DNA of 64,000 nucleotides from Lepas anatifera. Its lineage: Eukaryota > Arthropoda > Thecostraca > Lepadidae. Below are positions 45,619-55,740 of the stretch, piece by piece. The first letter of the stretch is position 1; every line of letters starts with the position of its first letter. The translations under genes were made by a program, and so were the position numbers. Location of the stretch: positions 395,001-459,000 of the forward strand of contig JAOTON010001820.1 in the NCBI GenBank assembly GCA_034440635.1, in the 5' to 3' direction. The notes under the pieces were generated by a model. That model was not told where the DNA came from. It searched no databases and was given only the letters and a program-made list of their open reading frames with translations.

Positions 45619-48347
45619 ATCAAGCACAGTGGGGGGTACTTAAGTGCCCCCTATTTTTCCGAGGAAGCCGGAGAACCGTTCGCCTCCGGAGAGCGTTACT
45701 TGGCTACATTTAAAGGAAAAAATCATGAGCGAGTCGATTTGTGAAAGAATTTGGAAAATCAGTCAAAATTTGTTTTTACTTTTAGGCTTTCAAAGTCACG
45801 TCTATATTTTGAGACCAACGCAATCGCACGGTAGTACCAGTTCACCTGCATTGTAGCAGAGTTGTGCGACTCGCGAGCCGGAGTCGGAGTTTAACTCAAA
45901 TTCCGACTCGTTCGACTCTGAGTTGAGTTGAGTTGAGTCGAAAAAATTAGATAGGTTGGCTGAGTTGAGTTGAGTTGAGTTGAGTCGGTTTACACCACGT
46001 CAATGAGTTGAGTTGAGTTGTAAAGACAACGAGTGAAAATAAGTTGACGAAAAAAATTGACCCAGAATGTAAACATGTTGAATAAGTTTGAACTTGCCTG
46101 CCTTTTGCAAGCCTCCTATGAATACCTTTTCCTCCAGTGTTTCAATTGTTTCAGTCAAAGTTTTAATTTGTTTCAATATATCAAAATTAATTATACGGTT
46201 CAATTGCTTATTTTTAAGGCCCATTCGGTCTGAAGAAATCCCTAGGCACAACGCAAATAATACATATACTCGAAAAATTTAACAGGCTCCTATCTCTGGC
46301 CTTGTCTTAAATGTTTTAAGAGGTGGAACGGACTGCAATATGCATTTCAAATATCTAAAAAACTACTCATCATCAATATCCAGTATTACTTCTTTTCAAC
46401 CACCACTCACGGTTAGTAGAGACCTTTACTACCCTGGTATAGACACTCAAACGTTCCACCACCACTCCAATAAAAGAATAAGCACAGGCAAGAGTGCGCC
46501 ATTGCTGTCATTGAAGGAACAAATTTAGTCAAGGATAGGCTCAAGCTAAAGTAGCTTCAGGGCAAAACATTGTAGAAGTCACGTGATAATTCATAAAGTG
46601 ATGGGAATGTTTCTCAGCTACATATGATATTGTTTATTTTGTCTTAAATGCGCCGTCTGCAGCTGCTGCTTTAATTGTGCCTTTTAAAAGCAGTTCTTAC
46701 TGTTAGCATAGACAAGTTTGAACTCTGATTTGACAAAATATTGAAATACCATTGTTGCGCGAATCAGGCGAATTATTTTTGCTACTGGTTTTGTCTGATC
46801 GTCGTATGTATTTTTACAATTATTATAGTCGTATTGTAGTTTTACGTCGTCTGTACATTGACAATTTCTATCAAACTGTGATCACATTTTGAAGTGTGAT
46901 AGGTACGTGCTGTATTGGAGGTTTTCAAGCTGAAAATTGTATTGGGTTTAAAAATATGAATGTATTTGATGCAACAAGATGATAAAATTTCCATTTTTAT
47001 TGTCCTATGTCATATATTGATATGGTATACTATTTCCTAAGTTTTGCTGTAGTTCTTAGAATTTGCAATTGCAACTAGGTACTCTAGTAATTATAGTCTA
47101 GATTTTCGTTCGGCTCATGACATAGGAATGTTTCATTTAGCAAAATTATCTAAGATCGTTCTCTAACAGAAACAAAAAACAATATCCGTATCATTGCCGA
47201 AAATATAGTTTAGATCATGTTTTTTTAGCTTGGACCTTTTCTGATAGTATGGAGGTGCAATTATTTCCCTATGTTGTTGTAACCTTAACCCATTTAAGTT
47301 CCTTTCCATTCCATGTACCTGGTTAAACATGAAATGCTTCTTTTAAAAATCATGCAACATGTTGTGGCAGCTTTATCTGGCAGTGACAGTCTGGAAGAAT
47401 AAAAAAGATATCCATGGTTCCTGGCTATAATTAGTTTTTAATTTTTCAATTAACTTATCTTCCATCTATTTATCTTCAGTTTCCTGTATGACTTTCTGTA
47501 CAGCTTGTTTATGAGTGGTTTATTTGTTTATTCATTTGTTATTATTATTTATTCATAATATTTATCATTTATTTATATATTTTGAAACCGAGTCGAAGTT
47601 TGAGTTGAGTCGTGAGTTGAGTCGGGAGGATTTAACCTTGAGTCAGAGTTGAGTCGACTCACTAAACTCTTGACAATGAGTTGAGTCAGAGTTGAGTCGA
47701 CCACTCTCAGCACATGAGTTTAGTTGAGTCGACTCAAGAAAATTCTGAAACGCACAACTCTGCATTGTAAACCAAATTTTGACGTAAGAAGGGCATTTCA
47801 TCGGTTACATGCCAAGGTCAACCCACATGAAGTTCAAGAGCATTGACCCCAGTATTCCGTTAAGATGACATTATTCAGTATGAAGCATGTTATGCTGTGA
47901 CTTATTAGTTAGACCAAAGGTCTATTTTCAAGGCCAAGTCCTCATCTTCCACCCAAAGGCTGCTGTATTGCCAGTCATATTGTACATTATCGTGAGTGTC
48001 ATATTGTTACGTCATAGGCCAGTGACCTTGAATGACCTTGACCTTAAACTTGTAGAGAACATTGCGTGGGACCTTCTCTCTATGACCTTAGTCCGCATGT
48101 TCGTGTATTCCTGGATTTTTTTCGGGATAATCACGGCATTTCCCAATAGGTCTTCAGCACGGTTCAGATTTGACATTTACGACCTCGTTTGACCTTGAAA
48201 ATATTGACCTAGGTAAAAAAAACATAGCTATGATGTAGCATCAACCACACATCCCCAAACGGGCGTTTTTATGCCCATCTTGGTTTTTATATCTGAGGGG
48301 GCACTTAAGGACGTTAATGGCAGACCCCTCTCCACTGCGCGTGTTAA
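45619..48347. mobile_element. TTAA MITE, subfamily D, split by a hAT-like element
   Basis: The right end reads CTCCACTGCGCGTGTTAA, with TTAA at 48344-48347. The left end is decayed (CAAGCACAGTGG at about 45621). Both ends carry a palindrome around ACTTAAGT: GGGGTACTTAAGTGCCCC at 45633-45652 and a half-decayed GGGGGCACTTAAG at 48297-48309. The interior (47800-48240) has AGGTCA-type half-sites. The own sequence is about 0.82 kb; the rest is the hAT-like element at 45857-47762. Confidence 0.75.
45857..47762. mobile_element. hAT-like non-autonomous element, 1.9 kb, with subterminal GAGTTGAGTCG repeats
   Basis: The ends are CAGAGTTGTGCG and CGCACAACTCTG, a perfect 12 bp inverted repeat. The flanks are CATTGTAG (45849-45856) and CATTGTAA (47763-47770), an 8 bp target duplication with one mismatch. 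Both subterminal regions (45870-46030 and 47580-47745) are packed with GAGTTGAGT/GACTCGACTC repeats, as expected for hAT transposase binding sites. The middle is AT-rich with no transposase. It interrupts a TTAA MITE and is therefore younger than it. Confidence 0.9.
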
Positions 48348-48463
48348 AATGCTTCATATATATTCGTATTTTTGTGGCGTAAATCAAAGATGTTGCCCTC
48401 TCCACTGCGCGTGTTACCACTCTTCGTATGTATTCGTATTTTTGTGGCGTAAATCAAAGATAT
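48327..48463. repeat. Tandem duplication of a MITE end, about 70 bp, two copies
   Basis: The sequence CCCTCTCCACTGCGCGTGTT with its flank (TATTCGTATTTTTGTGGCGT, then AAATCAAAGAT) occurs at 48327-48395 and again at 48397-48463. The first copy includes the MITE terminus, so the duplication happened after insertion. Confidence 0.9.
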
Positions 48464-48574
48464 TCAATCTGGCACAAACCATTCACAAATCTTTCGTCGA
48501 TATGTATGAAGTGACACATTTTGGAGAATTTTTACCTCTAACAGGGGAAAATCACATAAAACAAATTATTAGGC

Positions 48575-49029
48575 TTCAAGGGAATGTGGCACCTTGGTCA
48601 AATCCAGGAATTTAGTGTAATTAAGGGTATCTTTAACCGAAAATCATAAAAACGTCCATGATTTCTCTGAAAAATATACGATGAGCTCAACATTTAGATT
48701 TTTAACATGTTCCTCTAGGGTGAAAAATCAACCTCTTCCTGTGGATGACGTCATGATTTGGCAACTGCTACCATATTCAATAAGCTTCAAGGGCTTCAAT
48801 TGGCTGATTGCCCACCATAACGTCAGCGCTGTCGTCACACCAACAGCTGACAAATGTGGCCAACTGGCTGGGGTAAATATGGGGTACATTTCAGGTAGGT
48901 TTTTAGCTTTTCTCCACGGAAATTTTGAGTTTCAAGACAAATGATATATTGAGTACCGGGTTTTCCGATATGCTTTACAACTTAGCTATCTCAGTTATTC
49001 ACGCTATAAAGCTGCCACATTCCCTTTAA
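48575..49029. mobile_element. MITE with AAGGGAATG ends, copy 2
   Basis: This is the second copy of the 19774-20230 element in the same orientation. The ends are TTCAAGGGAATGTGGCACCT and CTGCCACATTCCCTTTAA. It shares GTGGATGACGTCATGATTTG and GAGTACCGGGTTTTCCGA. Differences across the length show both copies are old. Confidence 0.9.
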
Positions 49030-49139
49030 TAGTCATTTTTCAGCACAAATAAGACCTTTTCCACTATTTTCAATAAGGATTGTCTCTGAAACCACTACAG
49101 TCTGGAATTGTACCAAGATGTCGTCATATTCCCTTTAAT

Positions 49140-49735
49140 CTTTCCAAATTTTGCGCGACCCCCAAATATTCAAATATTTTTTATCAAAACTTGCAGTCGC
49201 AATTTGAATGAACTTGCAGTCGTTCCCGCACAGGTCGACCAGGCCCTTGCATAGCATAGTCTCGGATTTCGTTCCAATTTCGTCCACTGGGTTGTCAGGA
49301 GCGTGGTATCCTGATCTGAGATTATTTCTTTCCTCAAACGTATGGTTTCGGAGTTATAGCTTGAATAAAATCGTGAAAATCGCCGATTTCGTCAAAACAT
49401 GGTGATATACGACGATTATTTTCAGCCTAAACTTACATTCCTTAGCTTCAAAATACACGGGATTTGATTAAGCATGTAACAGCCAAATTTAAAGCATCTT
49501 GTTTTTATTCCAAATAAAATTTTTTTAGAGATGTTTCGACCATTTTTCCAATGATTTTTTTAAGTGTGGCCAGTAATTCACATTAAAGGTATGAATCGCA
49601 AACATGTGCATCTATATATTCTCTGTTAAGTGATGCCAATAACATTTTGCGTTCTAGACCTAATCAATGTGTAATTAGCCATAGAATGACGCCATGCGCG
49701 CAAAAATCGGCCGCCCAGCAGTTAGTTTTTGAGAA
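49140..49735 (+). repeat. Dispersed repeat, copy 1 of an inverted pair
   Basis: Shared blocks with 55165-55740 (inverted) include ATAGCATAGTCTC, GGAGTTAYAGCTTG, AAAATCGTGAAAATC, TTTTTCCAAYGATTTTTT and ATCGGCCGCCC, in the same order. No terminal repeats or coding were recognised, so the class is unknown. Confidence 0.75.
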
Positions 49736-50450
49736 ATTTTGGCTCAAACTTTTTCCCTTTTATATTTTTCTAATTTTATTTCTTAAGCTACGAGCTTGAA
49801 ATTTATGTCCTCTTCAATAGGTAACAAGGGCCAGCTAGGAAACAAAAATTTAGCTGGTCCGACAATATTTATTCTGCAAAAACGTGGCATTTCTCAACCG
49901 AGCAAAACCTACTGAAAATGGATGTCCGACTTATATGCTCGAAATCTCAGAAGGCACGCTTCCGCTAGCTTAAAGGCAGTTACTTAGTGGCAGCTAGGTC
50001 AATTTTCTTGTGCTTGGGCATAGTTTTGAGCGCAAAACGTAAAATTTTGACCTAGTTTGTACCGTTCTCCCGGAAGACTGCATTTTTGTTCATCTCATTC
50101 CAACGTTAATATCTCGCAATCTAATTGACCGATTTGAGTTTTCATTTCAGATAACGAAAGCTCATTGCTTCCGCCTGATAATATTTGGAGAAGGGAATTG
50201 TGATAGTGAAGTTGTTTGTTTTACAGGCATAAAAACTTGAGTAAAAACTTTTTATTTACAGCTTCCTGGTTCCGAGCTCATATCACTCACAAACTCAGAA
50301 TTGACATGGCTGAAAAGGAAAGTTACTTGCGGTCATCTCACTCACTTATACTATCCACCTATCTCTAATGGCTTTCGAGTAATTAGTCCAAAATGTATTA
50401 CAAGGTGCTAAATTTTTCGGACCACCTTTGTTTCTTACCATGGTTTCAAG
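49736..50450. other. No gene recognised
   Basis: AT-rich; possibly further extent of the dispersed repeat, but no match to the second copy was visible. Confidence 0.4.
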
Positions 50451-50453
50451 TCC

Positions 50454-51307
50454 TTAAAACGCGCATTGACGGGGGTCTGAGCCACCTTCGCATTGACGCG
50501 GGGGGGCGGGTACCCGCCCCACCTAAGATCTCGAGAACCACGGTAGGTAGCGAAAAACGGTAAACGGCGTTGGGCTGCCCATCCACTTCTCCATCGAAAA
50601 CATTTGAACCATTTTTTGTCAGGTCACATTTAAGGTCACGAGAGGTCAAAACATGCCCGTCATAGGGATAACATGTAAATTCAGTTTTTCGGCCATTACA
50701 TCTGAACAAGTAAAGATAGAGCAAAACGACTTGAACTATATGAATGCTCTTAGCAAGCCGAATCGAATGATATATAATTTGACCTTGCTTAGTCAAATCG
50801 AGGATTTGACCTGACCTGAGGTCAGGTCAGGGTCAAATTATATAAAATGCATATCATTAGAACCGCAAAGCCCAGGCGAGTCTAATGTAGCTAAAATAAA
50901 TGCTCTATCACCATCCGTTACTGAGTTATTCCGTAAAAAACATTTTTTCCCATGTATTTCCTATGGAGAGGTCATGCCTTGTACCTGACCTTAGGTCATC
51001 GATATCAAAAATACCGGAACATATTTTAGAGAACTCGGTGGGGCCATTATGTGATATGAGTTTCAATCGGATAAGTTCACCCTGCTCCGACTTATGCTAT
51101 CGTAAACTTTTTTTGAGGTCGGCTCACTTGACCTGTACTGGTGACCTGACCCGAGATGACCTAACCTTAAAATTTTCACAGAAGTTGTAAAAATGATGAG
51201 GGAAAAGGTAGAGCAAGTACGGCGGCGCGTAGCGCCGCCGTTTTTCTACTATCTCCGGAAAACCTGAGGGGGGGCGGGTACCCGCCCCCCGTCAATGCGC
51301 GTGTTAA
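50454..51307. mobile_element. TTAA MITE, subfamily A, copy 3 (complete)
   Basis: TTAA at 50454-50457 and 51304-51307 bounds 854 bp. Termini are AACGCGCATTGACGGGGG and CCCCCGTCAATGCGCGTG. A GCGGGTACCCGC palindrome in G/C runs lies at 50501-50520 and again at about 51269-51290. The hairpin CGGCGGCGCGTAGCGCCGCC lies just inside the right one, followed by the conserved TCTCCGGAAAACC block. The centre carries two TGACCT and two AGGTCA half-sites as a palindrome (50807-50829). It has no coding capacity. Confidence 0.93.
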
Positions 51308-51545
51308 AATGAATGGAAGTGAGTGAAATTTGGCATGAAGCTAGCTTATGGCCCTGGGTCACCGATACCAATAATTTCAGGCCAAAATAATGTTTGGTTC
51401 TTCTCCTAGAAGCTCCTTTATACCATGCCTTTTCTGGACGAACCCAGCACCCGGCGCCAGCGTCCCGGCATATTCGGCAGAGTGGTACCGGCCAGTGACC
51501 TCCTGACGGGTCACAGGTGTTCAGCTAGTGGGAGGGTGCGTAGTG

Positions 51546-51627
51546 TGGAACGGTGGTCTAGTGGTTAGAGGCCTTTTCTCTTGATCAGGGAGGCCCGGTT
51601 CGAATCCGGGGTTGACCGCGCGCTCTT
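51546..51627 (+). mobile_element. tRNA-derived SINE head
   Basis: GGTGGTCTAGTGGTTAGAGG is a pol III A box and GGTTCGAATCC a perfect B box, with tRNA-like spacing. The outer acceptor-stem strands do not pair (GTTGACC on the 3' side has no partner upstream), so it is more likely a SINE head than a functional tRNA. The body and end of the SINE were not delimited. Confidence 0.6.
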
Positions 51628-53035
51628 CATTCGCTATTTCAAAGAAAAGAATGATATTACTGACCTTCAGGCTTATGAAGAGATACGTTGAGGAGGAAAT
51701 ATGGTTAGCTTTCAGCACATTGTCATGCGGCTCTCCTGCGCCGGTGGGGCGTTAACCCAGGTCGCAGACCGGGGTTTTCGGCTGTCGTTGTTGATGTTCA
51801 CACTTTTGTGTGACATAGGAGTGGTATAGTGCCACGGGATAAGAGGACTTATTGTGCTGACTAGAGGATTTACTTTTTCTAGATTCTTGGTCCCGGCGCC
51901 GGCAGGCCTTGACTGCTCCCGGCAAGACCCAACGTGGTCCTGGCTTTGGTCCCGGCAAAAAGTCAGGTTAATAGGAAAACATTTACAGCCTTGTCTTATA
52001 CGTTTCAACCAGTGACTTCAATTTTCTATTTCAGCCAAGAATTATGTGTAATTGTGTTATTTCATTTCATTTTCGAATGGAGCTTATTACAACTAAATTA
52101 GGGCTTGTATTGCCGTGCCAGCGTTAACCCACCAAAACCCCCTGGATCGAGAAGAGATATCCAGCCCTGGCCAGGGTATGTCACTTTTCTGCCTGACGCC
52201 CGCTCCCCCGTGACGTCATTTATGAACAGCCCATACAGGTTTAAGTAAGACAATTTATGTGGCGTAGTTAGCTATATTAGGTTATTTATTCGTCAAATGC
52301 TAAGGGAAAGCTAACTTAATTGGTTAAAAATTAACTAATCTCAATCTGATATGGGCCCCAAGGAACACAGGTCCTAGTTAAGACTATTACGCTCTCCAAT
52401 CCTCAGAGGCCCCGGTACAGACCCAGTTGATCCCGGCGAGGTCCCAGCCGGGCCCAACATCCGGTCCCGGCTCCGGGACGCCGGGACCAAAAATAGAACC
52501 TCTCGTGCTGACCCAGTCGAGTGGTCTCCGCAAAAGACGCCTGCTTACAAGACAAAGTAAATATAAATTCGGAAAATGTCACAATTGCTTAAGAAGATCC
52601 AGACAGCAGCCGGAGGCAATTACTGAAGAGTTGCTCGCTGCGGAGACACAATCATCATCGACTGACTCACTGGGCGCTCCAACAGTTCCAGCCGAAGTCG
52701 ATGTTTCCCATGTAAAGCCGCTGCTGGACGGGACTACCGTCAGAACAGATAGGCTTTTGTTTGAACCAATCCTTTGAAGTTGACTTGTTCTTCGCTGTGT
52801 GGTTTCAATTTTTGTACTACAGTTTTCGAAACATAATAGGATGTGCTTGGGGCTTGTCATTTTATTACAGAACCGAACCGGTAAACTTCAAGGGGGAACG
52901 TCCATCCAAATTGCGAACCAAAGTAGGACACTTTCATGCCTCGAACCAAATGCCACTAAATATAATACATAGGCGGAGCACTGTTGGCAGTAACATAATA
53001 ATTACAAGTTTTGAAGTGGTGTTAAAAATGAACAT
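51628..53035. other. No gene recognised; weak inverted repeat and dispersed-repeat piece
   Basis: CCGGGACCAARAAT-type blocks followed by CTCTMGTSCTGAC occur inverted at about 51860-51960 and forward at 52480-52520. The segment 52108-52235 matches the dispersed repeat at 15780-16420. A 116-residue plus frame at 52427-52777 has a CHNC pair but no family that I recognise. Confidence 0.4.
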
Positions 53036-53091
53036 TATCTGACATGTTATTCATTTTAGTCCTGAATTAATATTGAAAGAATAAACGCCTT

Positions 53092-53128
53092 GATAGGAGC
53101 TTTCGACGTCACGTCATGCTCAGCTATG
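53092..53128 (-). ncRNA. Hammerhead-like motif, left arm, core mutated
   Basis: On the minus strand: CATAG, CTGAGCA, TGACGTGACGTC, GAAA, GCTC, CTATC. It matches the right-arm motif but reads CTGAGCA where CTGANGA is required, so the conserved G8 is lost and it should not cleave. Confidence 0.5.
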
Positions 53129-53530
53129 ACACATTTTTAAGTACAAAAAATCAAAAAGACTATCACACGCTTAGGAGCAATCCCTTCTCCCTGCAGAAAT
53201 CTATGGACCGGTCAACAGTACAAAAAGACACTCGCACACAGTATATATATCTTAGACATTTCTTTTTCCTATTTTCCTTCCTAAAAATATATATAGACAT
53301 ATATAATGCATCACAAGACCAAATTGAAATTTTAAGGTGACGTGTGGGTGAAAGGCCAAGAAGCTGTCATGGGTTCATGTTTGGTTCGAGATCGCGTGTG
53401 AAAATTGATTATTTTATTTTAGTTTCTGCGACGTCCCGGTTAACACCTCAAAATTTCGATCCGAAATAGAGAGTTAATTTTATCATTCACTTAGGTCTTT
53501 ATGATATTGTAATATGTGGTCACCGAAGGG

Positions 53531-53913
53531 CAGTGGCGGATCTAGCCGGTTGGTTTGGGAGGGGCAAACCAAAGTCGAAAAAAACGTCACGCAGTGAAAA
53601 ATTGCGCTAGAATATGCCTTTTCGAGATAGGATTTTCGGAACTGGAGACGAAAAGCAAAAGAAAAAAAGAAAAAACGCAACGGGGTGAAAAATATGGGCT
53701 CAACATACTTTTTTTCCTATCAAAGCCCCAAAATTTACTCTGAACTTCACTAATTCTGTTTGAGAGTTGAAGCACCAAAATCTTGCTTATAAGCTAAAAA
53801 GGAGTAGGGGGAAAAAGGAGGTCGACCGCTTTGGGGGGGCAAAAACATAGTTTTGCCCCGAGCTGCTTTTCCGTTTGGGGGGGCAATTGCTTTCCCCCCT
53901 GGATCCGCCACTG
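53531..53913. mobile_element. hAT-like MITE, CAGTGGCGGATCC family, copy 2
   Basis: 383 bp with ends CAGTGGCGGATCTAG and CTGGATCCGCCACTG and a perfect 8 bp target duplication CCGAAGGG (53523-53530 and 53914-53921). It is inverted relative to the copy at 18696-19081, sharing AGTTTTGCCCCGAGCTGCTT-type blocks. It lies in one arm only of the inverted Penelope pair and so post-dates it. Confidence 0.95.
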
Positions 53914-54001
53914 CCGAAGGGCGTGTCCACTCTATGTAGGCAAGCATCACCGAAATGTTCGTTTAGACGGTACCTAATGGGTCTTTTGCTCTCGCCTACA
54001 C

Positions 54002-54790
54002 ATGCTAAACGCATATCCTGGACTTCTGGGACGCCCCTAAAACAAAAACTGATACGATCTGCTCTGATGCCTCCTCCCTGTCCAGCTGGGAACAAACACT
54101 GTCATGCTTGTGAGTGTGGCATTCGCGAAAAATGTATGATCCGGCTCGTTGTCGATAAGGCAACCTGCACTAGATGTGAGCGTTTAGGGAATTCCCATTC
54201 ATATGTAGGCGAGAGCAAAAGACCCATTAGGTACCGTCTCAACGAACATTGAGGTGACGCTCGCCTACATAGAGTGGACACGCCCTTCAATGATCAGATA
54301 TTGCACTATCATAAAGACCAAAGTGATGATGAAATTAACTCTTTATTTCTGATCGAAATTTTGAGTGTTAACCGGGACGTCGCAGAAACTAAAATAAAAG
54401 AATCCATTTTCACACGCGATCTTGAACCCAAAATGAACACCATGTCAGCTTCTTGGCCTATCACCCACAAGTCACCCTAAAATTTTTAGTTGATCTTGTA
54501 ATGCATTATATATGTCGATATATTTTTGGAAGTTTTTTTTTCTTTTTAGGAAGTTAAATAGGAAAAATAAATGTCTAAGACTGATATGTATACTGTGTGC
54601 GAGTGTGTCTTTTCTGTACTGTTAACCGGTCCATAGATTTTTGTAGGAAGAAGTGATTGCTCCTAAGCGTGTGATAGTCTTTTTGAATGTTTGTGCTTAA
54701 AAATGTGCCATAGCTGAGGATGACAAGGCGTCGAAAGCTCCTATGAATGTGTTTATTCTTTCAATATTAATTCAGGACTAAAATAAATAA
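54002..54790 (+). pseudogene. Penelope-like element 2, right arm with GIY-YIG
   Basis: The plus frame reads IRSALMPPPCPAGNKHCHAC, a Cys-rich linker (CECGIREKCMIRLVV, CTRCERLGN), SYVGESKRPIRYRLNEH and then a TGA stop at 54250. After it the same gene continues with HRVDTPFNDQILHYHKD, FLIEILSVNRDVAETKIKES and the C-terminal PKMNTMSASW, ending at 54480. The Cys linker and GIY-YIG match element 1 in type. The 3' UTR continues to a hammerhead-like motif at 54709-54745. The nonsense codon makes it inactive. The reverse transcriptase is absent. Confidence 0.88.
54709..54745 (+). ncRNA. Hammerhead-ribozyme-like motif in the Penelope 3' UTR
   Basis: CATAG (54709-54713), CTGAGGA (54714-54720), T, GAC/GTC arm around AAGGC, GAAA (54733-54736), GCTC, then CTATG (54741-54745). 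Helix I is five perfect pairs. The core fits CUGANGA ... GAAA and the cleavable C precedes CTATG. Helix III is minimal (AGCU). Helix II has an extra U next to the core. Such minimal type-I hammerheads are known from Penelope-like elements. Confidence 0.6.
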
Positions 54791-55164
54791 CTTGGCAGAT
54801 AATGGCCATTTTTAACACCACTTCAAAACTTGAAAATCTAATACACTACTGTCATAACGCAGACCTTTAGCTATGAATTCGCTTCCACCCAGGACCTGAA
54901 TAACAGATTCCACCTTGCTTCAAAATGCATACTTTATAACGTATGTTGTATACGCTCCTTACTCTTAATGAAACCTTACTGAAACCGAAAACAAAAAATG
55001 AAAGAAAAAGAAAGACGAGAATTTTTGTCAACCGCACACCCTTACCTTACGAAAATTTCCACAATACCATGTCCTTATGTAGATGAATGTTTCCCTAGCA
55101 ACAAACTTCTAACCCATAGTATCCGCTGAGCACCACACGCGCATGCGTGTCGTCGGTTGGCCGA
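54791..55164. other. No gene recognised
   Basis: Nothing identifiable; ends at the GC-rich edge of the dispersed repeat. Confidence 0.4.
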
Positions 55165-55740
55165 AGTGCCAGCCAGCTATCGGTGGGGCGCGCCGGGCGG
55201 CCGATATTCGCGTGCATGACGTCACTCTTTGACTGATTAGACATTGATAAATTCAAGAACGCAAAATTTGATTGATGTTGTTAGAAAGCACAGGCAAAGG
55301 AAAACAGTTTTTCTGTGGCTTATTTTAAGGTGAATCACTGGCCATACTTACAAAAAATCGTTGGAAAAATTGAACACAAATTTCCAAAACCTTAAAAATA
55401 ATTATTTTTTGAAAAACCTAATTCTCAAAGCTGGATAATAGAATGCTAAATCGAATCACGTTTTAAATGAGCATCCATAACGAAGGACTGCACAGAAAAT
55501 AATGATTGTATGCCACCATGTTTTGCCAAAACACCAGATTTTCACGATTTTCAGCAAGCTGTAACTCCAAAACCCGTATTTTGAGAAGATGAATATTCTT
55601 AAATCTGAATTCTACGCCACTGGATAACCCTTTGTACGAAGTTGGAACCAAATCTGAGACTATGCTATGTACAATCAAGGTGGTGCCTGGTCGATTTGTC
55701 CTGGAACGCCCCAATATAAATGAACCAAATCACGGGAAAC
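55165..55740 (-). repeat. Dispersed repeat, copy 2 of an inverted pair
   Basis: Inverted relative to 49140-49735, with the same block order. The edge near 55190 reads GGCCGATATTCGCGTGCATG, matching the CGCGCAAAAATCGGCC edge of the other copy. Confidence 0.75.

Larger units (their letters stand above)
53040..54000 (-). pseudogene. Penelope-like element 2, inverted left arm
   Basis: On the minus strand this arm reads CVGESKRPIRYRLNEH, with HRVDTPF next, then 3' coding and UTR sequence, matching the right arm (54002-54790) over about 580 bp. A hAT-like MITE (53531-53913) interrupts it just after the codons for the DTPF region. The far end has a hammerhead-like motif at 53092-53128 with a mutated core. 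The arm holds only the GIY-YIG end of the element. Confidence 0.85.

Noticed and set aside
51546..51627. tRNA gene
   Set aside because: The A and B boxes are good but the acceptor stem does not pair, so a SINE head is the better reading.
52427..52777. 116-residue frame with a CHNC pair
   Set aside because: It overlaps an inverted-repeat region, is GC-biased at its start and has no recognisable domain.
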